Part shown: one piece after another, positions 1 through 4,677 of the stretch
Layout: each line of letters starts with the position of its first letter
How positions within the stretch are numbered: the first letter of the stretch is position 1
NCBI GenBank assembly: GCA_007135015.1
Contig: SLJS01000054.1
Location: forward strand, 1 to 5,265
Source of the DNA: Alcanivorax sp.
Lineage (GTDB): Bacteria > Pseudomonadota > Gammaproteobacteria > Pseudomonadales > Alcanivoracaceae
Direction of reading: 5' to 3'
Length of the DNA stretch: 5,265 nt
Program-made: the position numbers and the translations under genes
The notes under the pieces: generated by a model
The model's input: only the letters and a program-made list of their open reading frames with translations
What the model was told of the DNA's origin: nothing
The model's database searches: none

Positions 1-51
1 AAGGGAGAGGGGCTTTTACGACACCCTCCAAAGGAGAGGGTTGGGGTGGGG
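1..51. repeat. G-rich dispersed-type repeat segment
   Basis: This non-coding stretch is dominated by GGGAGAGGGG (3-12) and GGAGAGGGTTGGGGTGGGGG (33-52). A short imperfect stem is formed by CTCC (26-29) and GGAG (33-36) around an AAA loop. The GGGAGAGGG...TTGGGGTG pattern resembles interspersed intergenic elements I recall from several gammaproteobacterial genomes, but I cannot show copy number from one window. Three runs of three or more G occur close together (38-40, 43-46, 48-52), with a fourth only at the far left, so this is not a canonical G-quadruplex motif. I see no gene here. Confidence 0.4.
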
Positions 52-70
52 GCGCGGCCGCAGGCCGCGC
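52..70. repeat. Perfect GC hairpin left of the heptamer array
   Basis: GCGCGGCC (52-59) and GGCCGCGC (63-70) form a perfect 8-bp stem around a GCA loop. It ends one base before the heptamer array starts. There is no T-tract on either side, so it does not look like a classical intrinsic terminator. It is better read as a structural part of the compound repeat that fills 52-181. Confidence 0.75.
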
Positions 71-71
71 A

Positions 72-166
72 AGCCCGTAGCCCGTAGCCCGTAGCCCGTA
101 GCCCGTAGCTCGTAGCCCGTAGCCCGTAGCCCGTAGCCCGTAGCCCGCAGCCGCAGCCGCAGCCGC
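72..166. repeat. Tandem GTAGCCC heptamer array running into AGCCGC hexamers
   Basis: Eleven consecutive 7-base units in the register AGCCCGT occupy 72-148. Nine are perfect, one is AGCTCGT (107-113) and the last is AGCCCGC (142-148). Read in the register GTAGCCC there are ten units from 77 to 146. Three AGCCGC hexamers follow (149-154, 155-160, 161-166) and lead directly into a hairpin. The plus strand meets TAG stops in the repeat in every frame. The minus strand stays open and would encode a heptapeptide repeat, which I regard as an artefact. Near-perfect units suggest recent slippage-type expansion, so copy number probably varies between strains. Confidence 0.95.
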
Positions 167-181
167 GGCCCTTCGGGCCGC
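165..181. repeat. Perfect GC hairpin closing the left array
   Basis: GCGGCCC (165-171) and GGGCCGC (175-181) form a 7-bp stem with a TTC loop. It starts inside the last AGCCGC unit, so it forms the right border of the compound repeat. No T-run follows (the next bases are TTCGTAATAAG), so termination activity is doubtful. A similar GGCCGC-TTC-GCGGCC hairpin occurs at 3421-3435. Confidence 0.7.
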
Positions 182-205
182 TTCGTAATAAGTTGTAATG
201 GGCCG

Positions 206-233
206 TTTTCATTAGGACTGCATGTTGTAGAAT
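206..233 (+). promoter_or_regulatory. Probable sigma70 promoter of the desaturase gene
   Basis: A -35-like TTTTCA (206-211, four of six matches) is followed by a 16-base spacer and a -10 TAGAAT (228-233, five of six matches). Transcription would start near 239-241, giving a leader of about 24 bases. The surrounding 182-263 is clearly more AT-rich than the rest of the window, as expected for a promoter. This is prediction by consensus only. Confidence 0.5.
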
Positions 234-263
234 ACGCGCTATTCATTAGCACGGTCGTACAAC

Positions 264-1100
264 ATGCGTATTCTGAAGTACCGGGAAGACTTTCCCGCGG
301 TAGTACTTGTAGCGGCGGTAGCGCTGGCCCAGGGTGCCATCTTCTTTGCGGTCGATAGCCACCTTGCCGCTGCCGGCTGGGTGGCCCTGCTGCTCGTCAT
401 ACAGGTATCCAGCGGAGCCATCTGCCATAACCACCATCATGTGAATACCTTCCGCCGGCGCTGGCTGAACCGTCTCTACGAGATCGTGCTCTACCTGCAG
501 ACGGGCACCAGCCCGTTCAGCTGGACGCTGCATCACAATATCGGCCATCACGGTCACTATCTGGACCCGGAGGCGGACCCGGCTCCCTGGCTGCGTGCCG
601 ACGGCACCATGATGCACCGTCTGGAGTACGACCTGATCAACGCGGCCCGCATCTACCCGGAAATCATGCGCATCGGCCGCGACCATCCGGAGCTTTATCG
701 CCGGTTCAAGCGTATGTTTGTACTTGCCAACCTCCCGTTGCTGGTGTTGTTCCTGCTGGACCCGGTACGCACCCTGATTGTTTTCCTGATTCCCATGGTG
801 CTGCTGCTGGTGATTCTGCTCGACAACACCTGGGGGCAACACGCCGGCACCGATACCCGGGACCACTTCGAGGCCTCCCGCAATGTGGAACTGCCCCTCT
901 ACAATTTCACGTCCTGGAATCTGGGCTACCACACGGCCCATCACCTCATGCCCGGGCTGCACTGGAGCCGGCTTCCCGAGCTCCACGAGAAGATTCGCCA
1001 CCGCATTCCCGGGCATCTGATCACCCGCAACCCGCTGATCCAGGTGGAAGCGTCCCGGGCCCGCGAGCGGTTCAGCGAGATCCCGGAAGAACGCTGTTAG
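264..1100 (+). CDS. Membrane fatty acid desaturase family protein
   Basis: This 278-residue protein belongs to the integral-membrane di-iron desaturase/hydroxylase superfamily, whose members use O2 and reduced electron carriers to desaturate or hydroxylate acyl chains at the cytoplasmic face of the membrane. Three histidine clusters are visible: H55-N-H-H-H59, H90-H91-N-I-G-H95-H96, and H223-T-A-H226-H227 within N-L-G-Y-H-T-A-H-H. An extra histidine lies in W190-G-Q-H193. Hydrophobic segments at about 12-30, 38-53, 152-165 and 171-187 fit two membrane hairpins between the clusters. The ATG at 264 is the first possible start after an in-frame TAG at 228-230. It has no clear Shine-Dalgarno sequence and a very short predicted leader. 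No electron-transfer partner (ferredoxin, ferredoxin reductase, cytochrome b5) is adjacent. Substrate and regiospecificity cannot be read from sequence; a hydroxylase or other oxidation activity is possible. Confidence 0.9.
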   Translation: MRILKYREDFPAVVLVAAVALAQGAIFFAVDSHLAAAGWVALLLVIQVSSGAICHNHHHVNTFRRRWLNRLYEIVLYLQTGTSPFSWTLHHNIGHHGHYLDPEADPAPWLRADGTMMHRLEYDLINAARIYPEIMRIGRDHPELYRRFKRMFVLANLPLLVLFLLDPVRTLIVFLIPMVLLLVILLDNTWGQHAGTDTRDHFEASRNVELPLYNFTSWNLGYHTAHHLMPGLHWSRLPELHEKIRHRIPGHLITRNPLIQVEASRARERFSEIPEERC

Positions 1101-1147
1101 CCCCTTCTTCATGGTTGGCGTGGCAGGCCGCGCCGGCGCCGGGGTCG

Positions 1148-1175
1148 CTGACAGCCGTTGTCCCTGTGCTATGAT
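1148..1175 (+). promoter_or_regulatory. Strong extended -10 sigma70 promoter of the lipoprotein gene
   Basis: A -35 CTGACA (1148-1153, five of six) is followed by a 16-base spacer and a -10 TATGAT (1170-1175, five of six). TG at 1167-1168 completes the extended -10 element TGCTATGAT. Transcription would begin near 1182, about 24 bases before the ATG at 1206. It is the best promoter-like sequence in the window and argues that the lipoprotein gene is transcribed independently of the desaturase 105 bases upstream. It probably also serves the downstream dehydratase gene. Confidence 0.65.
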
Positions 1176-1205
1176 AACGGGGCTCGACCTGATCCGGGGT
1201 TAATA

Positions 1206-1916
1206 ATGAGAACAATCACAATCACCCTGCTGCTCTGTATCGCGGGCTCGCTGGCCGGCTGCCAGTCCATGCAGGGGCAACGGGAGGGGGACTCTTACCA
1301 TGCCCCCGCCGGCGCCTACAGCATTGATCTGGGCATCAATACGTTCCGGGGCAAGGTTACGCTCGACGAACGCTGCGACCGCCACGGCGGCTCCACCACC
1401 TTCTGGGATGGCGCCGGACGCATGTTCCGCGCGGACTATCTGCATATCGAGGACCATCCGGTCATCGAGGTGCCACGATTCGCCGCGGACATGACCCTGC
1501 TGAACCTGGTGCTGAACAGCTACCTTCGCGAGATCATCGCGCCCTCGGATCTGGTCACCTCTGTGGAGGCTGCCCACCGGGAATTTCTCCGCGGCACCAG
1601 TCCCCGTTCCCTGTTTGCCATCATCGGCCTTGAGGTGGACCATGAGAGGGTGGCCGGCACGCCTCCGGTCAGCGGCACCCACTATTACGGACTGCTGCTG
1701 TTCCAGGAAGGTGAGAAGGTCTACATTGTCCAGCACCGCCAGCCGGTTCTGATGCCGGAGAAAATGAAGGCGGTACTGCTGCGACTGGCCGATGCCATGG
1801 ACATCCCCGGCAAGGAGCGCGACGATACCGAGATCGAGCGCCTTCGCCGGGTGCTTGCGCGCATGGCACCAGGCGGTGAGGATCGTCCGGTGCGGCTTTG
1901 CTCCCGCACCGGCTGA
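1206..1916 (+). CDS. Predicted lipoprotein of unknown function
   Basis: I do not recognise this 236-residue protein. It begins with a textbook lipoprotein signal peptide: M-R-T at the N-terminus, a hydrophobic core (I4-A13) and the lipobox L16-A17-G18-C19, so C19 should be lipidated. Residue +2 is Gln rather than Asp, which by the Enterobacteria rule favours the outer membrane. The mature part is soluble-looking, with two further cysteines, C57 and C232, that could pair in the periplasm. A charged, probably helical stretch covers about 185-220. The frame is open back to a TTG at 1158, but that start lies inside the promoter and would bury the signal peptide, so ATG 1206 is chosen; GGGG at 1196-1199 may be a weak ribosome binding site. 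The dehydratase gene follows after 26 bases, probably on the same transcript, with no obvious functional link. Confidence 0.85.
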   Translation: MRTITITLLLCIAGSLAGCQSMQGQREGDSYHAPAGAYSIDLGINTFRGKVTLDERCDRHGGSTTFWDGAGRMFRADYLHIEDHPVIEVPRFAADMTLLNLVLNSYLREIIAPSDLVTSVEAAHREFLRGTSPRSLFAIIGLEVDHERVAGTPPVSGTHYYGLLLFQEGEKVYIVQHRQPVLMPEKMKAVLLRLADAMDIPGKERDDTEIERLRRVLARMAPGGEDRPVRLCSRTG

Positions 1917-1930
1917 ATCGGCATACCACT

Positions 1931-1934
1931 GGAG
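1931..1934 (+). promoter_or_regulatory. Ribosome binding site fixing the dehydratase start
   Basis: GGAG lies 8 bases before ATG 1943. An in-frame ATG at 1898 inside the lipoprotein gene has no such site and would add 15 residues with no resemblance to the family, so 1943 is the start. Confidence 0.8.
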
Positions 1935-1942
1935 TTTTCGTT

Positions 1943-2284
1943 ATGAGTCTTGCCGAGCAACAGTGCGAGGCCTGCCGTGCGGATGCACCCCACGCCACCG
2001 AGGCAGAAATCCAGCAGTGGCGCGAGGAAATCCCTGACTGGAAACTGATCGAGGAAGATGGCGAACCCAAGCTGCAACGGGAATTTCGCTTCAGCAATTT
2101 CCGGGAAGCTCTGGCGTTCACCAATCAGGTAGGAGAGCTGGCCGAAGAGCAGAACCATCACCCGGCACTGATCACCGAATACGGCAAGGTCGCGGTGGTC
2201 TGGTGGACGCACAAGATCGGCGGCCTTCACCGCAACGACTTCGTCTGCGCGGCACGCACGGACCAGCTCGCCGAAAAAGACTGA
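1943..2284 (+). CDS. phhB: Pterin-4a-carbinolamine dehydratase
   Basis: This 113-residue cytoplasmic enzyme dehydrates 4a-hydroxy-tetrahydropterin to quinonoid dihydropterin. In that role it recycles the tetrahydrobiopterin-type cofactor of aromatic amino acid hydroxylases such as PhhA. The signature is clear: E69-Q-N-H72-H73-P74, then Y80-G-K-V-A-V-V-W-W88-T-H90, then G94-L-H-R-N-D-F100. H72, H73 and H90 match the three active-site histidines of the family. The N-terminal C8-E-A-C-R-A-D-A-P16 is shared with Pseudomonas PhhB as I recall it, and the length is normal for bacterial members. No phenylalanine hydroxylase gene is in the window, so the partner must be elsewhere or the protein serves another pterin-linked role such as molybdopterin metabolism. 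It probably shares the lipoprotein transcript. Confidence 0.95.
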   Translation: MSLAEQQCEACRADAPHATEAEIQQWREEIPDWKLIEEDGEPKLQREFRFSNFREALAFTNQVGELAEEQNHHPALITEYGKVAVVWWTHKIGGLHRNDFVCAARTDQLAEKD

Positions 2285-2301
2285 ACCGGGCCCGGCCCGG
2301 T
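2285..2301 (+). terminator. Hairpin directly after the dehydratase stop codon
   Basis: ACCGGGC (2285-2291) and GCCCGGT (2295-2301) form a perfect 7-bp stem with a 3-base loop, beginning at the first base after the stop codon. No T-tract follows (the next bases are GTGTATATTGACC), so it may be a weak or Rho-assisted terminator, or a 3'-end stabilising structure. A TATATT at 2303-2308 might act as a -10 element, but no good -35 pairs with it. The rest of the gap to 2434 holds nothing I can name. Confidence 0.45.
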
Positions 2302-2414
2302 GTATATTGACCCTGAGCAGTGTCACTCACCCGCTGCTCACAAGGGATCTGGTTGACTGACTGCAATCATCACGATTCTTCCTGAGCCGCCCACCGGCCG
2401 GCGTTCACCCGAAT

Positions 2415-2427
2415 GAGAGGGATCAGG
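2415..2427 (+). promoter_or_regulatory. Ribosome binding site region supporting a GTG start
   Basis: The purine-rich stretch GAGAGGGATCAGG ends 7 bases before GTG 2435. It supports the non-ATG start of the glucosaminidase gene, which has no in-frame ATG before the catalytic domain. Confidence 0.55.
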
Positions 2428-2434
2428 CATCACT

Positions 2435-3250
2435 GTGAAGTTTCCCCACCTCCACCCTTCCATCCCCGCCGCAGTGGCACTGGTTGTTGCCGTGCTTGCA
2501 ATCCTGTTCATTGATGGGCTTCTTGCACCCGACAAGGAGGAATGGACGGCTCCGGAAATACCGGACGAGCCAATTGTGGAGCAGCCCATTGATCCGCTGC
2601 CCGAGGACGAAACGGAAGCCCGCAAGGCCGAGCTGATCAACACGCTGCTGCCCCGCATCCAGTACAACAACCGCAGACTGCTGGAAAAGCGCGCGCGGCT
2701 GAAAGCCCTGGGGGAACAGGCCCCCGGGAACGAACTCGAGGAAAACGACAGGGAATGGCTGGAGGAACTGGCCCGTCGCTACCGGGTGCCCCACTCCGGG
2801 AGCCGGATCCCGGACGGGGAGCTGGTGCAATCACTGCTGCAGCGAATCGATATCGTTCCGGCCGACCTGGCGCTTGCCCAGGCCGCCATCGAGTCCGCCT
2901 GGGGCTCCTCGCGATTCGCGCGGGAAGGCAACAACTACTTCGGTCAATGGTGCTTTCGCCCGGGCTGCGGCATGGTCCCGGCCCGCCGCCCCGCCGGGCG
3001 AACCTACGAGGTGGAAAGCTACCCTTCGGCAGGCGAGGCGGTGCGCCGCTACATGCACAACCTCAACAGCCATCCGAGCTACGAAACGCTGCGCGACATC
3101 CGCGAGCAGGCGCGCCACGGCGGCGAGCCGATTACCGGCACCGCGCTGGCACCGGGGTTGCTCGACTACGCGGAAATCGGCGAGCAGTACATCCACAAGG
3201 TTCGCCAGATGATCCGGCAGAATAATTTCGACGCGTTCTCGCACTACTGA
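2435..3250 (+). CDS. bax: Bax-like glucosaminidase, membrane anchored
   Basis: The 271-residue product matches the Bax family (glucosaminidase superfamily), predicted to cleave beta-N-acetylglucosaminyl bonds in peptidoglycan; E. coli Bax is about the same length. An uncleaved-looking N-terminal membrane segment (about 10-31) is followed by an acidic, proline-rich linker (33-60), a charged helical region (61-115) and the catalytic domain (about 127-260). The domain core reads A151-I-E153-S-A-W-G-S-S-R-F-A-R-E164-G-N-N-Y-F-G170-Q-W-C-F, with E153 as the expected catalytic acid. C173 and C178 (C-F-R-P-G-C) may form a periplasmic disulfide. A second conserved stretch is Y206-M-H-N-L-N-S-H-P-S-Y216. 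The start is GTG, chosen because it keeps the membrane anchor and has a purine-rich site upstream. It faces a minus-strand polysaccharide deacetylase tail to tail. The symbol follows family resemblance only. Confidence 0.9.
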   Translation: MKFPHLHPSIPAAVALVVAVLAILFIDGLLAPDKEEWTAPEIPDEPIVEQPIDPLPEDETEARKAELINTLLPRIQYNNRRLLEKRARLKALGEQAPGNELEENDREWLEELARRYRVPHSGSRIPDGELVQSLLQRIDIVPADLALAQAAIESAWGSSRFAREGNNYFGQWCFRPGCGMVPARRPAGRTYEVESYPSAGEAVRRYMHNLNSHPSYETLRDIREQARHGGEPITGTALAPGLLDYAEIGEQYIHKVRQMIRQNNFDAFSHY

Positions 3251-3272
3251 TTGCGTGCCGTGTACTCCGCAC

Positions 3273-3293
3273 CCCGGATGACGCTCGTCAGGG
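3273..3293. repeat. Imperfect hairpin after the glucosaminidase gene, possible decayed REP
   Basis: CCC (3273-3275) pairs with GGG (3291-3293), and TGACG (3279-3283) with CGTCA (3286-3290), leaving GGA (3276-3278) as a bulge. The left half shares CCGGATGA (3274-3281) with the REP-like element at 3305-3312, 31 bases downstream, so this may be a degenerate or partial copy of the same repeat. Confidence 0.4.
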
Positions 3294-3299
3294 ATTCCT

Positions 3300-3335
3300 G
3301 TAGTCCGGATGAAGGCCAAAGGCCGTAATCCGGGG
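3300..3335 (+). repeat. REP-like palindrome with GTAG head, plus orientation
   Basis: GTAG (3300-3303) precedes an imperfect palindrome. The outer stem is CCGGAT (3305-3310) with ATCCGG (3328-3333), and the inner stem is GGCC (3314-3317) with GGCC (3321-3324) around AAA. A GTAG or GGAG tetranucleotide at the 5' foot of a bulged hairpin is the hallmark of REP elements mobilised by RAYT (TnpA-REP) transposases. No RAYT gene is in the window. Membership in a genomic REP family is inferred from structure. Confidence 0.75.
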
Positions 3336-3420
3336 AGTCTTCCAGGACGCTTCCTGCCAGGGCGGCGGCACCCCCCATCCACCGGTTGATCCTGTCCATG
3401 GTGCCAGCGAACCCGCCCAT

Positions 3421-3435
3421 GGCCGCTTCGCGGCC
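3421..3435. repeat. Perfect GC hairpin beside the right REP
   Basis: GGCCGC (3421-3426) and GCGGCC (3430-3435) form a 6-bp stem with a TTC loop, abutting the minus-oriented REP. Its loop and core are shared with the hairpin at 165-181. Confidence 0.6.
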
Positions 3436-3465
3436 CCGGGTTTCGCTTTGCTTCACCCGGGCTAC
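3435..3465 (-). repeat. REP-like palindrome with GTAG head, minus orientation
   Basis: Read on the minus strand, this starts GTAGCCCGGGT (3465-3455). The outer stem ACCCGGG (3455-3461) pairs with CCCGGGT (3435-3441) and encloses TTCGCTTTGCTTC, whose core can form a 2-bp GC/GC tip. It is inverted relative to the element at 3300-3335, and the GTAG heads lie at the outer ends of the pair, as in a BIME or REPIN doublet. Its first seven bases equal the unit of the left heptamer array. Confidence 0.75.
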
Positions 3466-3548
3466 GACGGACAGAGCAGACAAAGTGCAGCGCAAACGTA
3501 ACCGTTCAATCAACCACCGGGCGGGGAACCTCTGAGTCACTCCCGGGA

Positions 3549-4610
3549 TTACTCTGCGTACCACTGGCCATTGTCGCGTTTCATCCAGAGATGCGAATAC
3601 CAGTAGAAACGCCCGCCGCCCGCCGAGGCGGTGCAGTTGACCAGGGTGCGCCCGGGGCTGAGATCCACGGCGGGGCGGACGGTGACATGGTCGACGCCAC
3701 CCCGGGTCTGCCGGCGGATCTCGGCGGGCTCACCGCGGGCAAAGCAGTTCAGTGCACCGGCGCGCCAGCCTTCCGGTACCTGGATGGTGAACTGCGGACG
3801 TGCCTGGTCGGTGATGCTGTTGTCCGGCTTCACATCCTGAATCTTCATCGGTAGCGCGCGCACCTTGTCTCCGAGGCCGTTCCAGCCGGCGAACTGCCGG
3901 TTCACCGGAATGCGCGGCACGTCCATCCAGTTCACGTTCCTGTCTACCGCGCCACTGCGCTGGGAAAAACCCCGGTAGCCCTTTTCCCTGAGCATGTTGC
4001 GAACCTTCGGCTCATGTTCGCCATAAGGATAGGCAAAGTAGCGGGGCGGCTCTTCGCCAAGCCACCGGGTCAGCAGCTGCTGGGCCTTGCGGGTATCCTG
4101 CTCGAGACGCTGCAACCAGGCACGCTCGCTTTCCCCGTCACGGCGACGCACCATGTGGTGGTGCGTATGGCTGTGATTGACCATCAGATGGCCCCGGTCG
4201 TGAAGATCACGCACCTCTTCGACGGTCATCATGCCCCGGCGGGCATTCTTCACCGGCTCGGTCGCGACAAAAACGGTGGCCGGCCAGCCCCGCTCTTCCA
4301 TCATGGGGATTCCCTTTTCGAGAATGCTTTCATAGGCGTCGTCGAAGGTGATACTCACAACTTTCTTGTGTGGGTCCAGGCCCGCCTCCACGCGCTCGAC
4401 CAGCTCGTCAAGCCGGACCACCTCGAAGCCTTCCTTCTCAAGGCGATCGAGATGCCCGGCAAACTGCTCCGGAGTCACCGAGGTGGACGCCGGCGTGTCT
4501 TCCGAGACATGGTGATAGAGCATGATTACCGCCGCCGGAGCAGGGCCTGCCATGCCCAGCAGGGCAAGGAAGAATACGGATCTGATCAAATGCGTCATCG
4601 CAGTGTTCAT
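3549..4610 (-). CDS. Exported polysaccharide deacetylase (NodB/CE4 type)
   Basis: The 353-residue product starts with a Sec signal peptide (hydrophobic 8-22, cleavage probably after A24-P-A26 or A27). A carbohydrate esterase 4 deacetylase domain follows at about 28-240, which removes acetyl groups from GlcNAc-type polysaccharides using a divalent metal. Motif 1 is T88-F-D-D91 (D90 the likely base, D91 metal), motif 2 is H146-S-H-T-H150 (metal histidines), and motif 3 is R190-Y-F-A-Y-P-Y-G197. L31-Y-H-H-V35 near the N-terminus is typical of exported members. The C-terminal part (about 265-353) is not NodB. It looks like a small beta-rich domain with C289 and C326 as a possible disulfide and an aromatic end (F335-Y-W-Y-S-H-L-W342). 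Start ATG 4610 is preferred over ATG 4598; neither has a strong ribosome binding site. The substrate is unknown: peptidoglycan, poly-GlcNAc or another exopolysaccharide are all possible. Confidence 0.92.
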   Translation of the reverse strand: MNTAMTHLIRSVFFLALLGMAGPAPAAVIMLYHHVSEDTPASTSVTPEQFAGHLDRLEKEGFEVVRLDELVERVEAGLDPHKKVVSITFDDAYESILEKGIPMMEERGWPATVFVATEPVKNARRGMMTVEEVRDLHDRGHLMVNHSHTHHHMVRRRDGESERAWLQRLEQDTRKAQQLLTRWLGEEPPRYFAYPYGEHEPKVRNMLREKGYRGFSQRSGAVDRNVNWMDVPRIPVNRQFAGWNGLGDKVRALPMKIQDVKPDNSITDQARPQFTIQVPEGWRAGALNCFARGEPAEIRRQTRGGVDHVTVRPAVDLSPGRTLVNCTASAGGGRFYWYSHLWMKRDNGQWYAE

Positions 4611-4638
4611 TTCAGTTAATACCCCGTCATGCCAGTGG

Positions 4639-4647
4639 TGCTAGGAT
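4639..4647 (+). promoter_or_regulatory. Possible extended -10 promoter of the thioesterase-like gene
   Basis: TGCTAGGAT has an extended -10 TG followed by TAGGAT (four of six matches), with no good -35 upstream. It lies in the 67-base divergent gap between the deacetylase and this gene. Transcription would begin near 4654. Confidence 0.35.
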
Positions 4648-4665
4648 CAACGACTGTCCCGTTAC

Positions 4666-4669
4666 GGAG
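4666..4669 (+). promoter_or_regulatory. Ribosome binding site of the thioesterase-like gene
   Basis: GGAG lies 8 bases before ATG 4678 and fixes that start. Confidence 0.75.
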
Positions 4670-4677
4670 AGACTCTC

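Larger units (their letters stand above)
3251..3548. other. Convergent intergenic region packed with palindromes
   Basis: This 298-base gap lies between the 3' ends of two convergent genes. It contains an imperfect hairpin (3273-3293), a plus-oriented REP-like palindrome (3300-3335), a spacer of about 85 bases, a perfect GC hairpin (3421-3435) and a minus-oriented REP-like palindrome (3435-3465). The remaining 3466-3548 shows nothing recognisable. A minus-strand frame stays open across the whole gap (3564-3244), but it is mostly translated REP sequence and is not called as a gene. No T-rich intrinsic terminator is visible, so these palindromes may serve as the bidirectional transcription end. 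Confidence 0.8.

Noticed and set aside
16..252. Minus-strand open frame through the left heptamer array, with a heptapeptide repeat
   Set aside because: The repeat peptide follows automatically from a 7-base unit with no stops on this strand. There is no ribosome binding site or recognisable domain.
246..1112. Long minus-strand open frame (288 residues) opposite the desaturase
   Set aside because: It is the complement of a gene with clear histidine boxes. Its product is rich in Q, V, H and G with no domain, as expected for antisense of GC-rich coding DNA.
1125..1145. GC-rich palindromic bases between the desaturase and the lipoprotein as a terminator
   Set aside because: CGCCGGCG (1131-1138) is self-complementary, but it has no loop and no T-tract, and no stable longer stem is evident.
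1158..1205. Upstream TTG start for the lipoprotein
   Set aside because: It lies inside the promoter elements and would place 16 polar residues before a perfect lipoprotein signal peptide.
1898..1942. Upstream ATG start for the pterin dehydratase
   Set aside because: It overlaps the end of the lipoprotein gene, lacks a ribosome binding site, and adds residues not seen in the family. ATG 1943 has GGAG at the right distance.
1721..2326. Minus-strand open frame of 201 residues opposite the dehydratase
   Set aside because: The plus-strand gene has conserved catalytic motifs and a ribosome binding site. The antisense product shows no domain.
2353..2380. Possible promoter for the glucosaminidase (TTGACT at 2353-2358)
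   Set aside because: The -35-like hexamer is good, but no acceptable -10 lies 16 to 18 bases downstream (ATTCTT and TTCTTC are poor), so it is not called.
3244..3564. Minus-strand open frame of 106 residues across the convergent gap
   Set aside because: Most of it translates REP palindromes and hairpins, it overlaps the ends of both flanking genes, and it has no supported start. Only the short spacer between the REPs is kept, as a weak finding.
4014..4619. Plus-strand open frame of 201 residues opposite the deacetylase
   Set aside because: It is the shadow of a clear CE4 deacetylase with signal peptide and metal motifs.
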